DNA of 64,000 nucleotides from Anoplopoma fimbria (lineage: Eukaryota > Chordata > Actinopteri > Perciformes > Anoplopomatidae), in the NCBI RefSeq assembly GCF_027596085.1, contig NC_072457.1, positions 5,441,629 through 5,505,628 of the forward strand, written 5' to 3'. This document shows, in pieces, positions 25,219 through 37,792 of this stretch. The translations under genes were made by a program, and so were the position numbers. Below the pieces are notes generated by a model, which saw only the letters and a program-made list of their open reading frames with translations, did no database searches and was not told the DNA's origin. The stretch's first letter is position 1, and every line of letters starts with the position of its first letter.

Positions 25219-25229
25219 GGGGAATCCCC
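25219..25229. promoter_or_regulatory. Candidate NF-kB site upstream of traf5 ATG
   Basis: GGGGAATCCCC is a full palindromic match to the NF-kB consensus. It lies about 1.3 kb before the traf5 start codon, in what would be intron 1 if the 25470 donor is used. Known biology: TRAF adaptors feed NF-kB signalling, so feedback is plausible, but that is inference from sequence alone. Confidence 0.5.
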
Positions 25230-25395
25230 TCCACTGCTGCTGCTTTCCTCCTTTAAATTCAACTTTAAACTGACCTGAGAGCTGTTTTACTGCTACTGAG
25301 TCATTAAAACAACCATAATTTGATTTAAAAACACAGACTTTGACCTTCTGATCCGCTTTAAACTCATTAATGTTCCCGCTGAGGACCGGAGCTGC

Positions 25396-25410
25396 TTTAC
25401 TTTCACTTTC
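25396..25410 (-). promoter_or_regulatory. Candidate interferon-response (ISRE/IRF) site
   Basis: On the minus strand the site reads GAAAGTGAAAGTAAA, fitting the GAAANNGAAA pattern bound by IRF factors, with a third partial repeat. It is 167 bp from the kB site and close to the inferred first traf5 exon. Confidence 0.5.
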
Positions 25411-25469
25411 CTCAGAGACGGATCAACACCAGTCCAACACTGAAGTCCTCTTTGGTGCATTTTTCTTAC

Positions 25470-25620
25470 CTCTTAGTCTGAGAAAACCTGTCTGAAATGC
25501 CACCTCCACCCCTCCACACCTCCACCCTGCAGTGCGTGGGTCACAGCGGATCGATATCAGTGATCAGAATCGATTATCTGCCGTCTAAAACAGCAGCGGC
25601 GGCGGAAGAGGAAATTATAA
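25470..25620 (-). other. traf5: Possible non-coding first exon of traf5
   Basis: A strong donor on the minus strand (AAGAG|GTAAGAA) sits at 25470. Upstream lie a GGC-rich stretch (25595-25609) and a TTATAAT motif with ETS-like GGAA sites nearby. Splicing from here to 23947 would join an untranslated exon to the start-codon exon. The exon start is a guess. Confidence 0.35.
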
Positions 25621-26339
25621 GAGCAGGAAGTGAGTTAGAATCAACAACCTGCTGTAATTACTGCTGAGTAAACACCATTACATTACATTACAGGAGTTAA
25701 GAAAATAAATGTTAAAATGAAGCAGTGTACTCAGGACATTTACTCAAGAAAATGTAGTAAAATATCAACAAAAAAGTTAAAAAAAAAAAGTACTAAATTC
25801 AAAATTGTACTCAAGTAAAAGTACAAAAGTAAAAGTGCTCATTATGCAGAATGGCCCATTGCAGAATAATCATCCTGGGCTACTGTATATATTATTGATT
25901 TAGTTATTGGTGCATTAATGTGTTCATAACTTTAATGTTGCAGCAGGTAAAGGTGAAGCTCATTTGAAATACTTCATGTACTGCTTGGTAGTTTAATAAA
26001 ACATCATGATTTATGAGTTGATTTGTATTTTGTGTCAATATTCTGCATCTGCAAAGTAACTTAAGCTTAAAAATAACTATAGTGCAGCTAAAAGTACAAT
26101 ATAATAAGTATATAAAAAAGTATAAAGCAGCAGGAAATGGAAATACTCAAGTTGAGTGCAAGTACCTACAAATTGTAAAGTACTTGAGTAAATGTACTTG
26201 TGTCCACTTTATCAGGTACACCTCTACAGTCTTTGTTTTGACGCTGTTAGATGATGTGTTTTAGTAATGAGGTCATATAGTGATGGTGTTGAACTGGAAC
26301 GCATCATATTCGGAAGGGTTTTCTATATAATATCATTAC

Positions 26340-26650
26340 ACGGCTCTGTTTAAAGCTCGATTCTGATTGGTCAGTTACAGCATTCTGTTATTAACTTATA
26401 GCACACCGCTGCTTTCAATAACAGACCGTTGCTATGGACGCAAATCTGATCTCCATAAACAGCGAGAGGACTATTTTTTTTTTAGCAGAAGCAGAATCAG
26501 CATCATTTTGAAATCAATAAGATAGTATTTAAATCAACACTTTATTTCCATTGATTTCTATAGTAAGTAGCGGTGTAATAAGTGGGATAAAGTAAAGCGA
26601 GCCGGTCATTATTACGAAATGATCACCCTTTAACCTTTATATATATATAA
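26340..26650. repeat. Interspersed repeat, MITE-like
   Basis: It begins cggctctgtttaaagctc..ttctgattggtcag and contains stretches about ctgttgct and tagcggtgtaataagtgg. A related start occurs at about 20850. Borders are approximate and the family is not identified. Confidence 0.45.
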
Positions 26651-27984
26651 CCTCAGTTATAAACATATCATTTAATTTACACATTACTGACAATGTCAAC
26701 AAGAACTGAACATTAAAACGTCTTAAAGATAGATGTTGTATTGAACAGGTGTGAAGAGGTAAAACTCCAACAACACTTGCAATAAGTAAACAGAACAACT
26801 TTACTGGGCCTTGTTTTGCATTCTAGTGTCAAAGAGGCTTTACTACTTTAGACTTTTCTGTTCTACATGCACATTTATTGTTGATATTCCTTCTCTGCTT
26901 CTGCAATATTATACAAGTGTACCTAATAAAGTGGCCACTGAGTGTTTTAGAGTCACAGATCAGAAGAATACAAACAGTCAGATGGTACAAATGTCGTTTT
27001 TAATGAGACGTCTCAGCAGCTTAACGGCAATATTTTACAAATTCTACTGAAACTCAGAGGGCTCTATTTGACTCTATGACTCCAGTTACATTTAACGCCG
27101 TGATGCATGTTTGTCCAAAAAAAGCATTAAGAGCACTTTCACAATGATTTTTTTTTTTTTAACACACCAAGTTCAAACTGATAGCACCAGGAAGAAGAAG
27201 AATAAATAACAAAAAGAAGACAGACAACACATCTGAAGCTCACAGTCCAGATGATGACAACATTTAGGTTTTTTCAGTTTGTGGAAAAACACAACAACAG
27301 AACAATTAATAGAACAGTAAGGAACATTTCTCATTTGGCTGATGGAGACATTTCTACACTGAAGGACATCTGGGTGTTTTTTTTTTTTTAGTGTTTTTCC
27401 AAAAAAGCGTCATATCAAACGTTTGTCACAGAGTTAGTGAATGAGTTACTGACAGCGGACTGGATGGACAGCAGGATTACAAATTATTCAAATAGATACC
27501 AAACTGTACACATGGATGTCTAATGCTACTGTACACAACACTGAGGTATTCAGTTCAACCTCCCATCTGTTACACAAACATAATGACCCCTAGAGGCTGC
27601 AGTGGTCATAACAGCCACAACATGAACCAACAACACAGAGTTTAATCCAAAGGGTGGCAGTAGAGGAAAGAACCATGGGTTCACTAAAATGGAAAGGGTT
27701 CATCCTCTGGGGAGCCAGTAGTTGTTGGAATAATTTGTTCGGACCAATCATTAACAGAGGTTTGCGGAACACAAATATTAGCAGAGACTCAGGAGGGTAT
27801 ACATGTAGACAACTCTGGAAGGTGGAGGATTAAGTGTACTCATAAAAGATCATAATGAAATTAAATCAATACAAATGTTGAGACTTTCTTAATGTAAGAA
27901 GATACTATGATTAAAGTTGAATTTAAAACCCTAATTTAAAGTTATAATAGACTCTGTTACTTTATTTCAATTAGATTAATTTAG

Positions 27985-28310
27985 CTGTAGAAAATACTGC
28001 AACATCCAGTTTTTAGTATCTACTAGGCTGCTGATGAGAACTGATAAATCACTTTGAAATGTACAGGTACCGCTGTTGTGTGCCATTTTTATGTTTGCGG
28101 TTAATGCAGTTATGTCCAAGTGGAGACATAATGATAAAGAGAAAAAAAAGCAGGGACCCAGGATTGAACCCTGTGGGACGCCACATGACTGGTGACTGAA
28201 AAGGCTCTGCTTTAACAATCTGCAAACGTTCTGTGACAGATTTATAGAGACTGAAAGACTTGTAGTCAAAGCTCTTTTGCAAAACCAGGTGTCCATCAAC
28301 CAGCATGTAT
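27985..28310 (-). mobile_element. LINE reverse transcriptase fragment
   Basis: The minus strand encodes a decayed piece of reverse transcriptase with GVPQGSILGP, the block typical of L2/Rex/jockey-group elements, then a frame-shifted stretch ending KNWMLQYFLQLN. It lies in the rcor3 3' region and has no intact frame. Confidence 0.8.
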
Positions 28311-28577
28311 GCTGCATTTTAGTCCTGTGGGAAAGACAAACGTCAACCCCTAAAAAAAACTATTGACCAAATAATAAACACTTCTGATTGTGTTCTGTTT
28401 AAATGTGTCACCTTTATGTTCTTGTGTGGGACGAGTAGAAAAGCTGATCAGAGGCCATGAAACTCGCCGTCCTTGTTCTGAAGAATTAAGTCACTCAGTG
28501 TTTCCCACAGGACCTGAACACAGCAGCTTCAGATTTCTTTCTTGTGTGTCTTCTGCAGAAACTCAGTCTAACGTTCG

Positions 28578-31500
28578 TCAGTGGAGGGAGGAAGACGAGG
28601 CCTCTGATTGGTGGACGGCCAGGCCGGGGGCCTGCTGGGCGGAGCTTGGACCTGACCCCCCGGGGTTGCCGCCGAGGGTCATGGGAGCGGGAGGGCGTGG
28701 GTTAAGACGGGGGGGCATGGGGTTGGAAGGGCGAATGAGCGGCGGGGGCTGCTGCAGGGTGGGGCGCGGCTGCAGGAAGCGAGCCTGTTGTTGGAGGGGC
28801 GGGGGCTGGCGGTGCAGGGAGGGCGTAGCCGGGAGGGAGGGCCGCAGGAGGGGAGGGGGCTGGTGGAGGGAGGAGGAGGAGGAGGCGCTGGACGTCACTG
28901 GAATCAGAGCCGAAGAGGAAGAGGAGGCAGCAGGAGACGCACCTGAGGAGGTCACCTGACCCTGCATAGAGGAGAAAGAGTAATTTAAAGCAGTGGCTCC
29001 CAACATGGGGGGCTGGGACCTCCAGAGGGTCGCATGATGATTTCTTTATCTATTGTTGGAGAGTTTAAGCACGTCAGGTCTTAAAAAACTATTTAAAATA
29101 GACATTAAAAGAATGGAACTTCACTCTGGTTGACCTGCACAAAATAGATAACATTTCAAATCTGTGACAAACTGCTGTGAGATGCTTTCTCTCTATGTGT
29201 TACTGCAAATTTTTAGAGCCCCAACACACTGAGGCATGCTTTTTGAAGTTCACTTTTGTGTCAAATTGCAAAACATGCACCAAAAGCGGTATGACGCTCG
29301 TAAAACTAGTTTGACGCTTCTACTCCAACCTTTTTTCCCCAGATGACGATATAATAAATATAAATAAATAATTAATTAATAATAATACCACTACTGTCGC
29401 TTTAATTGGTTAGCTTTCTTCTTCAGCTTTCACTTCCAAAAAGCAACAAATATAGATAAACTGAAATGGATGATGGAAATTAAGTCCTTTTTAACATACA
29501 AACTTTTGCTTTTCGGCAGCAGACTGAAATAGTTCAGATGTTTACACTCTTTTGGAATCAGCAAGAAGAGTTTTTGCATTATCATGGGACAACGTAACAA
29601 AGCAAGCAGACTAAATATTGACTGCAGTGACTTATCTCTCTGCAGCAGGATTTTACGTCCCTGCGACCTGATTTTTATTTTATTTTACTAAATGCAGTGA
29701 GGCCTGGAAGGAATGAAATCAAATGTAAAAACTGATGGATTAAAAATGATCAGCAGGAATATGAAGCATGCAGGTAATGTGGTTCATGCATCTGGACACC
29801 ACATGGGATATAAAACATCTAAAACCTGAATACTCTGTCCTATTAGATGTCTCACCTCTTCGTCCTCTTCGTCAGTGCTCTTCCCTGACGGAGTGGTGGA
29901 GCTCGTCTTCCCTTCCTCTCCGGAGGTGACGCTGTCCCCGTTGGGAGCTCGCGTCCCCTGCTCGGCCTCCCACTCCTGCAGCACCTCGTCCAGGTTGAAC
30001 CGCCGCCGGTAATTCACAAAGAAGTTCTTCACCTGGCCCACCGTCTTATTGCCGATGACGTCAGCGATGGCCTGGAAGTCTTTCCCGTATTTCCTCACAC
30101 CTGAAGAACATCACAGAGGGTATTTTAATGATGTAATCAAGTCTTAAACTGCCTCCAAAAGACACAGTAGAAGAAGAATTATTAGATTTTTGAGAGGGTG
30201 ATTTTATCTGGTGCCAATGTATTGACTTGGTGTTAATTGGGAAATGTTGAGGACTGAGGAAAGTCATCAATAAGTCCAAAATTCTCTCCTCTTTTAGCTC
30301 TGTTTTTGGTCTCCTCCAACTCCTGAGGGGAAATATCTGTTTCTTTAGCTGCTAAATATTCCACTATGTTCACAAACTAGACTCTAACTATGTCCATCTG
30401 CTGTTTGCTGATGAGCAGGTAGTGTTCACTACAGTGGGTTTATCACAAAACAGTCAGGAAGTGTGCCAAAAAAACAAAATTAGGAGCTAAATTAGGCTAA
30501 AAAAGCTCTGTTGAGTTCTGCTAATTATCTGTGTTTTGAACTACAAACGGCTCTGCTCACATACATGTATTCATCTGATCCATTGCTAACATAAAAGTAT
30601 TGATAAATGCAGCTTTAAAGACCAAATAAAGATTACGTTTATTTACTACAAGTTCTAATCCTCTCCCGATTTGTTAAAGGCACATTACCGAAGATAAAGA
30701 CGCTAAAACTGCTGTTTCATTGTGACTTTAAAATGGAAAACAGTGTTCATCTTCATGCCGAGCTGGAAGTTCTGCATCATGCATTTGTCTGGTTTTCACT
30801 TCTGTTTCTAACCCGTTACTTGGTCACCTGTGACAAATCTCACCTTGAACAGCCAGGAGCTGCTCGTCTGTGGTCCAGCGGGCGTTCACCTTCTGGTTGC
30901 ACTGCAACAACAATGACTGACGGTTAACTACTGACAGGAAACAGAAGATGTGAGAGTCAAGTTCCCTTTCAGTGGTGTTTCATCAAACCTCAAAACCTCC
31001 TAAGTGTGTTCTAAGTATCAAAAGTAAAAGTATTTGTGTGTCAGTGTTATATCATTGTATTACAGGACGAATATTATTGATGCATTAACACATTTAAACA
31101 TCACTACAGAATTACTGCATTTTAAATGTTTTACAGGTACTTTTGTAGACAAATCTATAACAAAACATAATATTTTATAAACCGATCACATGTTTTGTTT
31201 GTAAAATATTCATATGAAACGTAACTTAAGTTTTCAAATAAACATTGTGGAGTAAAAAGTACAATATTTTCCTTTGAGACGAAGTGGAGTAGAGGTATAA
31301 ACTAATATAAAATGGAAAACAATCTAACAGCACAAATGGGATCAATTGTTGACAAATGGCTATTATTTTATGTAAAAATGAAAATAATTTGGATGTAGTT
31401 ACTCTATTAGACATGCTTTATGTGGTGGTGTGAGGTGGTGTGAAAGACGATCCTCTTATCATCAGTGACGTACCTCAGCTAGTCTGAACTCTTCAATCCC

Positions 31501-34500
31501 AGCATCCAACATGTGTTTCAGTCCGCTGTTCATCTGCTTGGCGTTCTGCACCTGAAGAACGACACCGAAAAAGAAGCAAAACTTATGAGTGTGACTTTCA
31601 CCGTTTCTCTGCTTTGGGGTGGACCTGTAACGTCCTTCAATCTCTATGAGACATTGTACTGATAGCTGCAGGTATCACCAGCAGGGGGCAGTGCAGCCCA
31701 GACAGAGTAGAAACATGGACAGGCACTGTACAGGACGACTCAGGGACACACCTGGGGTCTTTCACCTGTGCTCAAACAGATCTAACCAGTCCTATGTTAA
31801 GTATTAATGAAAGAATAAGCAATTCAAATGTTTCCCGTGATGATCTCCGACCATCTGGTGAGTTACTCTCTCTGTCATACTGTCACAACTGTCTTTACAA
31901 CAATTTCACTAAATGTACTAACAGCAATATGCTAAAGTTAGCAAGCTAATGCTAAGCCCATCTAATGTGATGCTTTACAGGTGATCTTTCACTCATTTGT
32001 GTTTGTCTACAGTTTCATTATTCAAGATAACAAGCTAAACTCTCTCTAAGAGGTCCTCTAAGTAGACGTTCCAGAGCTTTTGATTGTTTTACACTGTCTT
32101 CATCGGCAGATTGTAGATGTTTTCATTTCAATTTCTTTCAGGCCATTTCTTTTCAATCTCAATTTTTTAAACCAACATCGAACAAAAAGATAAATATGAA
32201 AAATAATAAGTTTACAATCTCAGGAGAACTGGACAAACTGCATCTGATGAATACAATTGTGTGATACAATAGAGAAAGCTCCAGAACAGCTACTAAATGG
32301 AGCTTGTTTTGTCAATTCAACTCTCAACTTCAATATCAACAAATATAAGTTACTAATGTAACTATGGTTCTGTGTCAATAAATGAAACAACTGTTCATAG
32401 ACGAACAGCCGTCCTTTTAACAGGCAGCATTAAACATCAGCAAAAGTCTGTTTTCATTACCTTGTTTATGTTTTTCTTAGTTTTGATCATTCAGTATGAA
32501 TCAATGAAGGTTGAACCGGGTCAATTAATTCTGAGCACCAGGTTTCATCTGAAAGTGTTATAATATATTTATTGATCTCTTCCTATATTATTTATCTTAG
32601 AGTGTGTGCAACCTTGAATATAATTAGTGGAACAGTTTAAATGTGTTTGACAGCTAATCATTACTGACTACATTACAGTTTTCCTTTGATGGTGTCCTTT
32701 TACATTTCCTCATCACTGATCCAGCTTTTACTTTTGGATCCACAGTTCCAATTATTTGGAGGCTTTGCGGAATTTAAACTTTAATGCAACCATGCATTCA
32801 GTGAATTTGCCCCATTGGACCCTGTTTGTTTTTTTGGCCTATTTGTTAACATTTAATCAGATCTTCTCCATTAAAAGTATGCTGAATTAGCCATTAGCAG
32901 CACTTATTTGCATTGTACTTGTGGATGTACAAATATCTACCACTGGACTACTTTAATAATGAAGAAAACTTAAAAACATGATGATTCTCAGGCAAGTTCT
33001 GGAGTGTCTTTTCTGTGATAAAGTGGATTTAAGGACATTTATTACTGATGGACATCAGAGGTAATGATAAATTCAGAAAGTGTCACTCACACGAAATCTA
33101 ACCTGGTTTAAAAATATTAATTTCTTTCTCATTCTGCATCAGTTTTCTCAGATCCCTGTTCCGGAACAGGAGGACCACGGCAGCGTCTCCTACCTGTCTC
33201 TTGAGGGACACCAGCTCCATGTCCAGCTGACGGAGGAGGGTGTTGGCGGCGGAGGCGCTGCAGGACACGGCCACCACGTCCTCCTGGGTCAGGTACATGC
33301 CTTTGGGGGGGCGGCAGCGGGAGCGCTGGTGGTGTCGGTGCTGCAGGGTGTGGTGCTCCCGTCGACCCAGAGCCACCTTGGAGCCCGGCAGCACCGGCTC
33401 CACCTGGTTCTGTAGAGAGGGAACACAGAGCTGCTGACTGATCAATATAAATTGAAACCGACAAAAAATGTTACTGAATGCACCAATAAAGTACGAGTTG
33501 AATAATTGAAATGTAATGCGAACGACATCTAATCAGATGCTAGAATTTCATTTCCTTTTACCATCAAACAGTTAGAATAAATAAAAAATATTTTAGTCTT
33601 CTATTTGTGAAACTTACTCATTTTATTTCCAACGTTACTTTCTTTTCATGGCACAATTATTTTCTATTTTCCCATCATTACATTTCCACATTTTCTTGTG
33701 CAGATATAATGAGATGGGCGTGGCTAAATAATAAAGTTTGATGATTCCTTTTAACTCCATTTGAAATATAGAACTAATAGTATTATTTATTGATGTAGTC
33801 AGTTTTATGTTTTTTACTTGTCTTTTACTCAAATAAATATATAACAGCCCATTCTTAGAGATTTAACTGGGACTTTTTGTAATGACTTATCAGATGTGTT
33901 GTCGTCGTGGCAACAGTAGCTCAGGTGTTTCCACGTACCTCTTTCTTGGCTTCCTTGTTGGGGTCGTAGTCGCTGTCGTTGGCTTCGACGGGAGGGGCCT
34001 CCTCCATCTCCTCATCACTACGGCAACAACAACAAGAAGAAGAATCCAAAATTCAATCTCAAACAGACACATTAGACACCAAAGAAGAAGAACGTAAACA
34101 CGAGATATGACTGACATCTCTGGTCTGATTATAAACATCTGTTTTTGTCCCAAAAAATGACTTTAAAGCACAGAAATAAAATTCATGTGAAGTCTCCCAA
34201 AAAAAATCACTGTGATTATAAATTAGAGTTTCCTAAAATCACAGAATCATGTGATCTTCTGTCGTCAACGGCAACAATCAGAGGACAGAAATGGTTAAAG
34301 GTGTAACTTTTACTCCTTTGATCCAACACATATGTTTACTACTTTGCAAACACATGCATTTCTGCTAAAACATTGCTAAACAGTCTAACAGTTCCCAAGA
34401 CGCATGTGTTTGGAAAGTAGTGAGCATAACGATGGATAAATGACACAGAGTTTATAAATGTTATAGATGTTTTGATTGACACATGGTGAGTATCATATAT

Positions 34501-35130
34501 ACAAATGGTCATTTTGAAAGTGAAGTATTTAATTGTTACGATGCCGTTTCTTTCTTCATAAACGTTTAAAGTTTGGAAGTGAGCGTCTGCCGCTCTGACC
34601 TCCTCTCAGCTGATCGGGGATCCGTACCTGTCGTCCTGGTTGCTCCTGTTGGCCAGTTTACGAGCCTGCCGGTCCATCAGGCTGGTTCTGGAGCGAGTCT
34701 TCTTCCAGGAGTAGTAGTACTTCACCAGACTGGAGATGGATTTGTCCGGTAACTGAAGGAAACATGAGAACATTTACTTTTTCACGTAAAAAAAACACAT
34801 TATAAAAATGAAACAGTTGCTACAGCCGTCAGATAAATGTAGTGGAGTAGGATGTATAAAGAAGTAGAGAATGGTAGTAAATGTACTTAATTACTTTGTC
34901 TCTGTGTCTATATTGCAGTATTAGTACTGTACATCAGACTGACGGAGGGACAGACGGGTGGTGTTTACCATCTGCTGGATGCGGTGGAAGCTCTTGCCGT
35001 GGAAGCTGAAGGCCTGCTCGAACAGCACCTTGTCCTCCACCGTCCACTCGTCTGGAAACGGGGTGAAGTTCGGCAGGTCGGCCAGAGACTTCTCTATGTT
35101 GTGTTTGTGCCAGAACAGCATGCCGAGCGC

Positions 35131-35162
<32 letters not shown>

Positions 35163-35838
35163 TAATACACAGGTATGTTAGGAACGTATTCGATTAAAAA
35201 TAGATGTCTGTGTTGTCCACTTAATGCAAGCTGTCACTGGATTGAATTGACTTGTTGGTGAGTAAAAATTGGCTTTTTTAAAAGTTCTTTATTGTTGTAT
35301 TTTTCTGAAACGCTGATGTGATGAGACTCTCAGAGACTCAGGAAACTTTAAGAGCTGAATAACTCTCGGAGTCTAAAGTCAGACTGAAACACACATTGTT
35401 TTTTCTCTTCACTCTGTCAGTGAGAGAGAAACTTTAAGGATGTTTAAGGAGTATAAAAACAGTTAAATGTCTTCTTCTTTTTCCCCTTTAGATAGTCTGG
35501 TGAGGAGTGAGGCAACAGCTGTTCTGTGTGAGTGTGATCGGCTGTATTGACATTTAGAAAGTTTCTAACTTCACTGTCACACACTCGACCCTCACTGAGC
35601 AGCTCACAGAATCGTTTTGCAAAAGTTTTTCAATTTTCTTTTGTTAGATTTAAACACTCAGTTTTGGAAAAGCTCCGTCGTTGATATTTTTAATGAAGGG
35701 AGGGCTGAAACGGAGAGATGGGATGTAACTCACCTGCTCCACGTTGTATCCGTGTTTCTCTTTGGCCAAAGCGATGTATTCGTCCACTGTGGAGGGAAAA
35801 CACACACATATGGTTAGATCAGTGATGGAGGACTGCAG

Positions 35839-35886
<48 letters not shown>

Positions 35887-37792
35887 TGACAGGAAGTTGA
35901 CTTACATTTGGAGTCGATGATGGTGTGATACGGAGACCAAACCAGCATCCCTCCGCTGTCTTTGTCCGTGTACTTAGTGGAGCCTGTACGAACACAACAA
36001 ACATCACACTCGTCTTTATGTCTGCATTTAACTTCTAAAGAGCCACACCCAATGTCACACATAAAGTTCAGAGTGCAGCAAAATGTTGCAATATCTTCTG
36101 TTGCTCTGGAGGGAGCTGGCCCAAGTTCAGTTGCATTATGGGAAATGTAGTATCTGTTGTTTTTAGATTTTGACCCATACTAGAGAATAAAAGACTGGAA
36201 ATCTGCCGCACAGTTTTCATAGAAGATAAATATTCAGTCACTAACCATTTAATGCGTCACTTTCTAAATTTTTTGTTAGTTTCTATAAAATATATGTGCT
36301 TCCAGTTGGAGTGGAAAGTTTGGTCACTTTTTCAGATTTTAAATTGCTTTGAGTTTAATATTTATTTCCTTTGTTTTAGTACCAACACCTTCTTCAGTGA
36401 TTAAAACAACTCGCAGTGACACAGAAGTTAACGAGAAACTAGAGAGGTAATCTAATGGATTTAAATTATTAACATCCTGGATGACTGGGGAAGGTTTGGA
36501 CCAGGTCATCTATTATGAACAAACTTTAGTATCCTGATAAAAATCACACCCAGTAATTCCAGTAAAAACCAGTGAAGCCCACCAACAACTTAATTCACCC
36601 TGCAGGATTGGCACCAGTCAAGCTGACAGATTTGATTCATGATCAGATAACAAATACAAAAAATGTTACGTTTTCATTTATTGGTTTAACTTAAAATAAA
36701 TACTGATTGTGCCTTTTAACAAACATAATATATCGAAACTAATTTTAAGAGCATTGAAAGGTTTATTTTGGCACTGTAAAATGTCTAAAACAGGGGTCAC
36801 AATTATACCATAGTATGGGCTTTTTATTTAATAAAAACAAAAAAATGCTGAGCTATGTTTTTTATTTCTTTATTTTAAGCTCAAATATTGATGTTGGTAT
36901 ATGCCTTCAAGATGTTGTATTAATCAATGTTTTTGTGTAATCAAACTTGCACAAATACTTCGAAAACAAAGTAATTCTAAACAAATTTGTAATAAAACAA
37001 TTTATTTCATTTAAAAATGGGAGTCAGCGTTGAAAATCTAATTTAGGACTTGAATGCCTTGTTTGTTGTATTTTTTAAATAACAATATTAATTATTATTA
37101 TATTATTATTATTATTATCACTTATTTTATTACCAATTGTTAGCCCGCAGCTTGTTTTCTCACTTTGGCCACAATAAACATGTAACATAATTGAATATGT
37201 TGGAGGGAAAATAAAAAAAAAAGAAGAATGTAAACAAACTCAAGCTTCATAAATTATAAATTCATGAATGTCACAAGTTGTCAGTGAGAATGAGGTAGCC
37301 TCGGTTCATGTTTCTCTCTTTAGTTAATACCAATGTACCAACACTGACATAATAAACTAACACCTAGTTCAACATGTTTAGTGACAGAAGCTGTGTGTAT
37401 ATGTGTGTATGTGTGTATATGTGTATATGTGTGTGTGTAGTCTGTTACTGTAGGCTACACACACCGAGGCTACCACCGGTCCGTCACTCAGGTAGAAAAC
37501 CACCAAAAACTCACCTGGTTCAAACTCAGGAATATTGGCCTGATAATCAGCTCCAACCCGCATCCCCACATCTGCAAACATCAGAAAAAAAAAATTAAAT
37601 TCAAATATTCACGTCCAAAAAACGCGCACATAGTGGAGAGATAAGAGGCTGTTCGAGGCTATACTCGCCGTGTTCGTCGTCGCTGCCGCTTTCGTCAGAG
37701 AAATGTCCGTTCGACGCGTTGGACGGACTCTTGGTGCCGTTTGAGCGACCTTTCCCCAAATACTCTGAGCCTTTATCCATCATCCCAGGCAT
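28578..37792 (-). CDS. rcor3: REST corepressor 3 (CoREST family)
   Basis: Twelve coding exons: 37792-37669, 37571-37515, 35983-35906, 35786-35734, 35130-34969, 34752-34628, 34017-33939, 33409-33194, 31551-31474, 30901-30844, 30100-29856 and 28961-28578, giving 552 aa. Domains: an ELM2 region from about residue 42 ([17 protein letters not shown]); SANT1 at about 133-178 ([20 protein letters not shown]); a linker with [23 protein letters not shown]2 at about 331-378 ([13 protein letters not shown]); and a Pro/Ser-rich tail ending SSSSLH. CoREST proteins bridge LSD1 and HDAC1/2 on nucleosomes in the nucleus. The MPGMM start (37790-37792) fits the family; an in-frame ATG four codons upstream (37804) is possible. 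All introns are GT-AG except the first, which needs a GC donor. The exon 12 acceptor could also be 6 bases further in. The C-terminus marks RCOR3 rather than RCOR1 or RCOR2. Confidence 0.96.
35131..35160. repeat. (CA)n / (TG)n tract abutting an rcor3 splice acceptor
   Basis: On the minus strand about 14 TG units run directly into TAG|GCGCTC, the acceptor of rcor3 exon 5. The repeat takes the place of the usual pyrimidine tract. Confidence 0.9.
35840..35884. repeat. (TG)n microsatellite in rcor3 intron 3
   Basis: About 22 uninterrupted TG units lie 20 bp beyond the donor of rcor3 exon 3. Confidence 0.95.
36133..36151 (-). promoter_or_regulatory. ZNF143-type (SBS) motif in rcor3 intron 2
   Basis: On the minus strand this reads ACTACATTTCCCATAATGC, matching the ACTACAnnTCCCAnnnTGC form bound by ZNF143/THAP11 at vertebrate promoters. 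It lies about 1.6 kb inside the gene, and similar strings occur in repeats, so function is uncertain. Confidence 0.35.

Larger units (their letters stand above)
23948..28577. other. Between traf5 coding start and rcor3 stop codon
   Basis: This holds the inferred traf5 5' region (to about 25620) and then the rcor3 3' UTR or 3' flank. Repeat content is high: 'acttgagtaaaagtac'-type sequence recurs between 25030 and 26210, a family also seen near 3870, 4930, 31020 and 34840. No additional exon was recognised. Confidence 0.55.

Noticed and set aside
28390..28959. 189-residue Gly/Arg/Glu-rich open frame on the + strand
   Set aside because: It is antisense to the Pro/Ser-rich last coding exon of rcor3.
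33080..33464. Open frames overlapping rcor3 exon 8 in other frames and strands
   Set aside because: They are shadows of the GC-rich exon 33194-33409, whose real frame matches the CoREST linker.
35814..36062. Thr-His-rich extension of the rcor3 exon 3 frame
   Set aside because: The open frame runs past the GTAAG donor at 35905 into a (TG)n repeat; only 35906-35983 is exon.
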